Shown here piece by piece: positions 58,801-64,000 of a stretch of DNA of 64,000 nucleotides. Within the stretch, counting starts at the first letter, position 1, and the number at the start of each line of letters is the position of its first letter. The notes under the pieces were generated by a model, which was not told the origin of the DNA, did not search any database, and saw nothing but the letters and a program-made list of their open reading frames with translations. This DNA comes from Phenylobacterium sp. J426 (lineage in GTDB: Bacteria > Pseudomonadota > Alphaproteobacteria > Caulobacterales > Caulobacteraceae). A program made the position numbers and the translations under genes. The stretch is from assembly GCF_024699945.1 (NCBI RefSeq), contig NZ_JAJOMY010000001.1, positions 806,001 to 870,000 of the forward strand, written 5' to 3'.

Positions 58801-58924
58801 GGGCCTCGGCCTCCTGGCGGACCGCCTCGCGGTCGTCGCCGGCCAGCGGCCGCGACGCCAAGTGGGCCGACAGCACCGCACGTTCGTCAGCGAACTTGAG
58901 GTCGTCCAGATGATCGAACGGCAT
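55832..58924 (-). CDS. putA: bifunctional proline dehydrogenase / P5C dehydrogenase PutA, with two frameshifts
   Basis: Oxidises proline to glutamate. About 1030 residues. The PRODH barrel (LVKGAYWDSEIKRAQV) occupies residues about 90-460, followed by the P5C dehydrogenase domain with the catalytic Cys in GSAGQRCSALR, Glu in AETGGLNAM and C-terminal GGEGLSGTGPKAGG. There is no N-terminal ribbon-helix-helix, so it is not self-regulating; the divergent Lrp gene probably does this. One extra base in 56221-56226 and one missing base in 55863-55867 cancel in frame. The end is LLNLDA. Confidence 0.93.
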   Translation of the reverse strand: MPFDHLDDLKFADERAVLSAHLASRPLAGDDREAVRQEAEALVRAARRSARRQGVVESFLQEFSLSTREGLALMCLAEALLRTPDEETRDRLIAEKIASADWASHAGKSDSVLVNASTWSLMLTGKLIDPDEEAKNDLSGFIKKLAGRLGEPVIRRAVGAAVKIMGEQFVLGSTIEKAIKRAGQDGFVCSFDMLGEGARTDADADRYEAAYARAIETVGKHAKGQGPEAGHGISVKLSALSPRYEARQEERVFADLYPRTLRLAQLAAKADINFTLDAEEADRLVISLKLLDRLAREPSLGQWKGLGLAVQAYQKRGPEVIEAVAGIARESGRRLMVRLVKGAYWDSEIKRAQVAGLPGYPVFTTKAATDLSYLVCARALIAAAPNLYPQFATHNAHTLAAVRQMARQAQAPFECQRLHGMGEALYGAAKDRYGDFPLRVYAPVGSHEDLLPYLVRRLLENGANTSFVHALLDEKTPVAKVVGDPIAAVEASGGAPHPKIPLPRDLYGPARRNSEGLDLSIAAVRDQLGAAVTALDGEDLVGAPIVRGKLRDGPKEDRVSPARNAQRIGRAVPATPELIDEAFAAAQVAQKPWDHLGGEGRAKVLRAMGDALEAHRDRLIAICVREAGKTLADGIAEVREAADFCRYYAYLAERQFASPETLRGPVGETNQLTLHGRGVFVCISPWNFPLAIFTGQVAAALAAGNAVLAKPAEQTPIIATEAVKLFHQAGVPADLLHLLPGDGATVGAALTAHPGCDGVAFTGGTDTAWAINRALAARQGPIVPFIAETGGLNAMFVDTTALREQVIDDVLLSGFGSAGQRCSALRLLFAPDETADALIEGLKGAMQTLVIGDPADPRTDVGPVIDAEAREALEVHVRKLEADGRIVHRLEAPAGGHFFAPHPCRDQRGRLAAEGGLRADPARGPLRPRQARRGGRAAGPGPLWPDARRPQPHRGLRRGGPERGPGRQRLRQPLDDRRGCRRPAVWRRGSLRDRPQGGWPARPAALRRGARRERQHHRPGGDPALLNLDA

Positions 58925-59027
58925 GACAGGCCTTCCAGAAAGATGATCATCGGAGTAACCCAGCCATCGCAGCATGTGCTGCGGATCGGAGCGCGCGAGG
59001 CCGTAAATTCTGCGGCGGGAGGGCATA

Positions 59028-59498
59028 ATGGCGAACAACGTGCGGCTGGACGACACCGATCGCCGACTGCTGCGCACGCTGCAGTCGGACGGTCGGATCA
59101 GCAACGCCGACCTGGCCGAGCGGTGCAACTTGTCGCCGTCGGCCTGTTCGGAGCGGGTGCGGCGGCTGCGGGAGGGCGGCTTCATCACCGGCTTCACCGC
59201 CCTCGTGGATCCGGAGAAGGTGGAGCGCGGGGTGCTGATCTTCGTGGAGGTGGTGCTGGACCGCACCACGCCGGAGGTGTTCGAGACGTTCGCGGCGGCG
59301 GCGCGACGCTCGCCTGACGTGCTGGAGTGCCACATGGTGGCCGGCGGCTTCGATTATCTGATCAAGTCGCGCGTGCGCGACCTCGCCGCATGGCGGGTCT
59401 TTCTCGAGGAGGTGCTGGTGCGCATCCCGGGCGTGCGGGAGACGCGCACTTATGCGGTGCTGGAAGAGGTGAAGTCTACCACGCAGCTGCCCGTCTGA
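59028..59498 (+). CDS. Lrp/AsnC-family regulator (PutR type)
   Basis: A 156-residue regulator. The N-terminal helix-turn-helix (DTDRRLLRTLQSDGRISNAD, CNLSPSACSERVRRL) is followed by the RAM/AsnC ligand domain (GVLIFVEVVLDRTT, LECHMVAGGFDYLI). It is divergent from putA, with 103 bases between starts, and probably activates putA in response to proline, as PutR does in other alphaproteobacteria. Confidence 0.9.
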   Translation: MANNVRLDDTDRRLLRTLQSDGRISNADLAERCNLSPSACSERVRRLREGGFITGFTALVDPEKVERGVLIFVEVVLDRTTPEVFETFAAAARRSPDVLECHMVAGGFDYLIKSRVRDLAAWRVFLEEVLVRIPGVRETRTYAVLEEVKSTTQLPV

Positions 59499-59803
59499 GC
59501 GCGGGTCCTGCCTTCCCCGCCGCGCGGGGCCGGCAGGGGCTCAGGCGCTGCTTTGGAAGCCTGGGTCGCCGCCCTGGCGGGGCTGAGCCAATCCGGCGTC
59601 CCGCATCTCGAGCACGTCGGCGCCAACCGCTATGGGCAAAACCCCGAACAAGCGGCCGAGGGGAGGTCGAAAACTATCGTCCTGACCTCTTCGCGAAGGG
59701 CGCCCCCGGGAAGACCTGGGGACCGGCGCCAGCCCGCGCAAAGCAAAGGGCCCGGCGTTTCCGCCGGGCCCTCGCTTAGATCCGACTGTCGTCGGCGATC
59801 GAC
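59499..59803. other. 305-bp intergenic region
   Basis: Lies between the Lrp gene and the convergent OmpA gene. The only structure I see is the OmpA terminator at its right end. Open frames across it are shadows. Confidence 0.6.
59740..59775 (-). terminator. rho-independent terminator of the OmpA gene
   Basis: On the minus strand AGGGCCCGGCGG and CGCCGGGCCCT pair around AAA and are followed by TTGCTTTG. It is 29 bases after the OmpA stop. Confidence 0.75.
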
Positions 59804-61000
59804 TTAGAAGTTGATGTCGATCGTCGAACGGCGGTTCAGCGGTTCCTTCACGCCGTCGCCGGTGGCGACCGCGGGTTGGGTCTCGCCCTTCCAGTCGACC
59901 GACAGGGCCGTCTGGTTCACGCCAGCGCCGACCAGGGCGTCAGCCACGGCCTTCGCACGGCGTTCGGACAGGCGGACGTTGTAGGTCTGCGAGCCCGAGG
60001 TGTCGGCGTGACCGACGACCACGACGCGGGTGGCGTTGCCGCCGCGGGCGTAGTTGGCGGCTTCCGAGACCACCGTCTGGGCTTCCGGCGTCAGCACGTA
60101 CTGATCGAACGGGAAGTAGACGATGAACTGCCGGGCCTCGTAGGCCGCAGCCGGCGGAGGCGGCGGGGGCGGAGGCGGCGGGGGCGGAGGCGGCGGGGGC
60201 GGCGGGGGCGGCGGGGGCGGCGGCGGAGCCGCGAACGAGTACCGCAGGCCGAGCGTCACCGACGAGTCGCGGTATTCACCGCCGAACACGCCCGGCTGCA
60301 GGCCGCCAGCGGCCGAACCGGTCGAGGCGAAGTCGACGTCCGAACCGCCGAGGTAGCGGTAGGTCAGGTCGACGTTCAGGCGGTCGGTGGCGCGCCAGGC
60401 CAGGCCGGCGATCAGTTGCCAGGCGAAGGCCGTGTCGTCGTCGTCGATCGTCAGGTTCTGGATCGCCGGGTTAGCCGCCGTGAAGGGGCCCGGAACGTTC
60501 GAGAACTGGCCCACGGTCTCCATGGAGACGTGGTTGATGCCGATGCCGGCGCCGATGAACGGGTTGATCGTGGAGCCCGGCAGGATGTCGTAGATGACAT
60601 TGCCCATGACCGTCCACGAGGTCACGTCGCCGTCCGGCGAGTTACAGGCCGGAGCCGCAGCCGTGCGGACGACGCCCGGGGTGCAGAGGCCGAGGACCGA
60701 CTGGTTCGAGCCGCCACGGACCGACTCGAGGTCGCCGCCGCGGTAGCCGAGCTCGAGCTCGACGCGCCAGTTGTCGGTCAGTTGATAGCCGAGGCGGGCG
60801 AAGCCGGCCCAGTCATCTTCCTGATTGAAGTCCCAGGTGTAGGGACGGCCGTTCGCGGCGTTGTTCGAGCTTTCCAGCTCGAACTCTTGCGGCCAGTGGT
60901 ACCCGAGGTCCACCGCGCCGTACCAGCCGACTTGCGCCTGGGCGGCGGACGCGGCGAACGCCGCAGCCATCGCAGCGCCTGCCAGGAGTTTAAACTTCAT
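59804..61000 (-). CDS. OmpA-type outer-membrane protein with a poly-proline linker
   Basis: A 398-residue protein. A signal peptide ends SAAQA. An eight-stranded barrel (residues about 23-255: VGWYGAVDLGYHWP, WRVELELGYRGG) is joined by a run of 25 consecutive prolines to a C-terminal OmpA peptidoglycan-binding domain (FPFDQYVLTPEAQTVV, VVVVGHADTSGSQTYNVRLS, RRSTIDI). The barrel anchors in the outer membrane and the C-terminal domain in the cell wall. Confidence 0.93.
   Translation of the reverse strand: MKFKLLAGAAMAAAFAASAAQAQVGWYGAVDLGYHWPQEFELESSNNAANGRPYTWDFNQEDDWAGFARLGYQLTDNWRVELELGYRGGDLESVRGGSNQSVLGLCTPGVVRTAAAPACNSPDGDVTSWTVMGNVIYDILPGSTINPFIGAGIGINHVSMETVGQFSNVPGPFTAANPAIQNLTIDDDDTAFAWQLIAGLAWRATDRLNVDLTYRYLGGSDVDFASTGSAAGGLQPGVFGGEYRDSSVTLGLRYSFAAPPPPPPPPPPPPPPPPPPPPPPPPPAAAYEARQFIVYFPFDQYVLTPEAQTVVSEAANYARGGNATRVVVVGHADTSGSQTYNVRLSERRAKAVADALVGAGVNQTALSVDWKGETQPAVATGDGVKEPLNRRSTIDINF
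60153..60227. repeat. GC-only microsatellite encoding 25 prolines
   Basis: A 75-bp tract of GGN codons on the plus strand (CCN in the gene). It begins as three copies of a 15-bp unit (GGCGGAGGCGGCGGG) and continues as a 9-bp unit. Slippage would change linker length without shifting frame when whole triplets change. Confidence 0.85.
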
Positions 61001-61571
61001 AATCAGAGCCCTCTCGTTGCCCTCAGGTGGTGCGGCCTATCGACCCAGCCGCCGTTATAACAAGGCCGTTGGAATGCGTAAGTGTCGCCGAAGCCACACT
61101 TGCGACCCAATCTGGCCCCCCTCTTCCGACATTCGCCAGGACGCTAAACAACACCTTAACAGTGATCGGTGTTGTGATGAGAGTTGATCCCCCACCCACG
61201 GCCCGGCTGCAGACCAGGATTGCGCCCGGTCCGCCGGAAAACCTCAGATCGAACACCTCCGCTGTTCAAGGCCAGGCTTCACCGCGTCGGCGCTGAATTC
61301 TGGACGAACTTTCTGGAAATATTTGTGAAGCGGCGACGGCGACGCAGGCGAACGCTGCGGGTCCGCGCCCGCGGCCTCGCGCTTGAATGCCTGGCTTCCC
61401 GCCGACATGAACCCCCTCAACCGATCCCTGCGCCCCTGTCGCGCTACCGCCGTCAACGGTCATGGCTACGCTTGGTTCCCGCAGATGAACGTGGGCTGAC
61501 AGTTTTTTTGTCACCGCCGAAATGATGGCGCCGTTGCGCCTCACCTTCTAGCGCACGTCTCACGGCGGCGG
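61001..61571. other. 571-bp intergenic region upstream of the OmpA gene
   Basis: Relatively AT-rich in its left half. It holds the OmpA promoter region and a CtrA-like box; the right half is the trailer of the antiporter gene. Open frames here have poor coding character, and I see no convincing gene. Confidence 0.55.
61145..61159. promoter_or_regulatory. CtrA-like box upstream of the OmpA gene
   Basis: TAAA-N7-TTAA on the plus strand (TTAA-N7-TTTA on the gene strand), one base from the CtrA consensus, about 145 bases before the OmpA ATG. Confidence 0.3.
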
Positions 61572-63367
61572 CTACGGCTGGCCCCGGCGGAAATGGCGCG
61601 TCCGGCCGCCCATGGCTTCCGGCCGGTTCAGGGCCGTGCGGAACTCGTCCCGGCGCTCGTGGATCGAGGCGATCACCAGCCCCATCGGCACGCCGATCTC
61701 CACCAGAACCGCCTCGGACAGTTGAAGGCTCGCTTCGACCGTCTCCGGCACGGCGTCCGTGGCGCCGAGGTCATAGAGTCGCTGGGCATGCCGGGCGTCA
61801 CGCGCCCGCGCAACGATGGTGAGGTCGGGCCGCAGACTGCGCGCGACCGCTACGATGGCCTCGACGCCCTCCGGATTGTCCATCGTCACGACCACGGCGG
61901 GCGCGTCGGCCAGGCCGCAGCGCTGCAGGAACTCGGGGCGCGAGGCGTCGCCGAAGTAGATGGCCTCGCCCGCCCGCCGGCCCTGCTCCACCAGCCGGGG
62001 GTCGAGCTCGGCGGCCACCCAGGGAATCTGGTGGCGCCGGAGCATTTCGCCGACGAGCCGGCCGACCCGGCCATACCCGACCACGAGGACCTGGGGCGGC
62101 GGTCGGCCTTCGGCGTCGGGATCGCCGCCGACCTCGGGCGGGAGTTCGGCCGGCGTCAGCTTCCGTCCGCCGAGCCTGAGACTGAGCATTGCGAGCAACG
62201 GAATGCAGAACATGGACACCGTGGCGGCGACCAGCGTGGTCTGACCGACGAGCGGATCGACGAGGCCGTCAGCCATGGCCTGACCCAGAATGACGAACGC
62301 GAACTCGCCAGCGCCCGCCAGCAGCAGCGCCGCTTCCAGCGCCGGGCGCGTCTTCAGCCCGAAGACGCGGGCTAGGCCGAACACCACGGCGATGTTGAAC
62401 ACGATCATCGCGGCCGCCGCGCCAAGGATGACCTGCGGCCGCTCGACCAGGAGCGGAACGTTCAGCTGCAGGCCGACCGAGATGAAGAACAGCCCCAGCA
62501 AGAGCCCCTTGAAGGGCTCGACCCTTGTCTCGACCTCGTGACGGAATTCGGTCTCGGCGAGCAACAGGCCGGCGATGAAGGCGCCCAGGGCCATGGACAG
62601 GCCGGTGAGCGCGCTGACCAGGCCGGCCCCGATCACCACCAGCAGGCAGGCGGCGAGGAACAGCTCCTCGCTCTTGGCCTTGGCCACCGAGCGCAGCATC
62701 GGCCGCAGCAGCAGGCGCCCGAGGATCAGCAGCACGCCGACGCCGAGGACCGAGGGCGCCATGGAGAAGAGCAGTCGCTGACCCAGCGCCTCATGGCTGC
62801 CGTCGCCACGCCCCAGCAGGGTTATGGTGACGAGCAGCGGCGCCACGGCCAGGTCCTGGAACAGCAGCACCGAGAAGGTGGCCCGACCCGCCTGGGCGTG
62901 CTGGCGCTTCTGTTCGGCCAGGGTCGGCATGACGATCGCGGTCGACGAGAGCGCCAGGGCGGCGCCGATGGCGATGGACGCCACCAGCGGCTGGCCCGTT
63001 AGCAGGGCGGCGGCGGCGAAGGCGACGAGACAGACGCCCACCTGCAGCGCCCCCAGCCCGAAGACCAGCCGCCGCATGGCCCGCAGCCGTTCCCAGGACA
63101 GCTCAAGGCCGATCATGAACAGGAGGAACACGACGCCCAGTTCGGCGAGCTGGGCGAGTTCGCCCGGGTTGTCGATGGTGATCACCGACAGCCATTCGAA
63201 ATCGCGCGCGAGGGGGCCAGGCCGTAGGGGCCAAGCACCACCCCGGCCAGCAGGAAGCCCAGGATCGGACTGATCCGCCATCGACGGAACAGCGGGACGA
63301 CGACCCCGGCGGTCGCCAGGAAGAGGACCACGTCCTTATAGGCGCCGGCTTCGACGTGGCCTTCCAT
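61572..63367 (-). CDS. CPA2 monovalent cation:proton antiporter (KefB/C-like), with one frameshift
   Basis: About 598 residues. Twelve or so membrane helices include the CPA2 core LGALQVG, SSTAIVMPTL and QDLAVAPLLV, and end in a TrkA-N/RCK nucleotide domain (VLVVGYGRVGRLVGEML, GDASRPEFL). KefB/C-type carriers export potassium in exchange for protons. A missing base in the G-run 63212-63216 breaks the frame after GPYGLAP. The N-terminus MEGHVEAGAYKDVVLFL begins at ATG 63367. Confidence 0.9.
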
Positions 63368-63523
63368 TCGCTCTCCAGGTTGGAACGCCGCGCACTATGG
63401 CGCCCGCGAAGCGCTTGCGGAATCCCACTTGGGGTCTAAAGGCTGCGGCCGTGAATTCGCCGTCCGTTCAAGCCAGGGCGCAGACGCTGCGTCTTGCCGG
63501 CCGGCGTGGTGCGGAGACGTGAC

Positions 63524-63997
63524 GTGGACCTGCTGAAGCTGACTGTCATCGCGGCGCTGGCCGCCCCGGCCGTCGCGCTGGCCGCGCCCAAGGCAAGCGA
63601 CGCCTGGAGCCGGCCGGCGGCGGCGGGAACGACCGGCGCGGGCTTCATGACACTGAGCAATCCCGACAAGGCGCCCGACGCCCTCACCAGCGTCGAGGCC
63701 CCGTGGGCCGGCCGGGTGGAGATCCACCGCTCGATGATGAGCGGCGGCATGAGCAGCATGCAGAAGCAGCCGCGGGTGGCGCTGGCCCCGGGCGGCAAGG
63801 TGCTGTTCGCGCCGGGCGGATATCACCTGATGTTCCTGGAGCTCAAGCAGCCGCTGAAGATCGGAGACCGGCTGCCCGCAACGCTTGTGTTCGCGAGCGG
63901 CGCGCGCGTTAAGACGGAATTCGAGGTGCGCATCACGCCGCCGGGCGCTCCATCGACCGCCAAGCCGGGCGCGACGCCGGATCACGCACACCACTGA
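63524..63997 (+). CDS. periplasmic copper chaperone PCu(A)C
   Basis: About 157 residues. GTG 63524 with GGAG upstream gives a signal peptide ending ALA. The DUF461 fold has the copper motif spread over EIHRSMMSGGMSSMQ and PGGYHLMFLEL (His, Met, Met...His, Met). A His-rich tail (DHAHH) may add metal binding. It delivers Cu(I) to the CuA centre of cytochrome oxidase. Confidence 0.9.
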   Translation: MDLLKLTVIAALAAPAVALAAPKASDAWSRPAAAGTTGAGFMTLSNPDKAPDALTSVEAPWAGRVEIHRSMMSGGMSSMQKQPRVALAPGGKVLFAPGGYHLMFLELKQPLKIGDRLPATLVFASGARVKTEFEVRITPPGAPSTAKPGATPDHAHH

Positions 63998-64000
63998 TAT

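Noticed and set aside
56219..59317. Plus-strand frame of 1032 codons opposite putA
   Set aside because: The same GC artefact: its codons are the complement of the conserved PutA protein.
61184..61525. Possible small genes in the region upstream of the OmpA gene
   Set aside because: Arg-runs, no ribosome site, and no coding-like third-position pattern.
1..64000. CRISPR arrays, tRNA or rRNA genes, prophage
   Set aside because: No regularly spaced repeats, no tRNA-type T-loop with CCA-end context, and no phage structural genes were noticed by reading. A tRNAscan or Infernal run would settle it.

Overview
The window is about 64 kb of very GC-rich, densely coded bacterial chromosome. Gene content points to an alphaproteobacterium of the Caulobacterales, most like Phenylobacterium or Caulobacter. 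The signs are a DapD/DapE lysine pathway, an alphaproteobacterial small SRP RNA, CtrA-type TTAA-N7-TTAA-like boxes, EcfG-type stress promoters (GGAAC-N16/17-CGTT), a Flp pilin with CpaA, a TonB-dependent receptor and a PutA/Lrp pair. The genus is an inference.

Layout. 0-5.7 kb: amidohydrolase, argB, a HAD phosphatase, dapD and a LOV-domain hybrid histidine kinase. 5.7-11.7 kb: small membrane protein, two tandem cupins, dapE, a ribbon-helix-helix/EF-hand protein, lepB, truA and fmt. 11.7-14.8 kb: a stress-type lipoprotein and a TonB-dependent receptor on the opposite strand. 14.8-21.2 kb: def, rmuC, recR, ybaB, dnaX, a GH43 glycosidase and the SRP RNA, all on the minus strand. 21.2-25 kb: glycine-zipper protein, RTX-repeat protein, transglutaminase-like protein and a BON protein with a low-complexity head. 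25-32.6 kb: alternative oxidase, nudC, pheA, kdsB, cytochrome c, NlpC/P60 hydrolase, leucyl aminopeptidase, cpaA and pilA. 32.7-40.1 kb: MFS transporter, alpha/beta hydrolase, an AhpD-like protein behind a 14-codon leader, an IS1182-type insertion sequence, a tyrosine phosphatase and AMP nucleosidase. 40.2-48.6 kb: two convergent dicarboxylate symporters, a GGDEF-EAL protein, htpX, an internally duplicated helix-turn-helix protein and minCDE. 48.6-64 kb: nrdB and nrdA (separated), an SLC13 transporter, putA with a divergent Lrp regulator, an OmpA-type porin, a CPA2 antiporter and a PCu(A)C copper chaperone.

Most genes are housekeeping: lysine and arginine synthesis, translation initiation and processing, replication and repair, dNTP supply, division-site placement and proline catabolism. 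The accessory or sensory pieces are the LOV kinase, GH43, RTX protein, alternative oxidase, IS element and several low-complexity envelope proteins.

A strong technical feature is 18 apparent single-base indels, nearly all in G/C runs, that break otherwise intact conserved genes (argB, truA, dnaX, putA, minC, htpX and others). I annotate these as one gene each, because the pattern looks like uncorrected read error rather than gene decay. I saw no tRNA, rRNA, CRISPR array or prophage. I did not find a clearly undescribed multi-gene system; the best leads are listed as findings.
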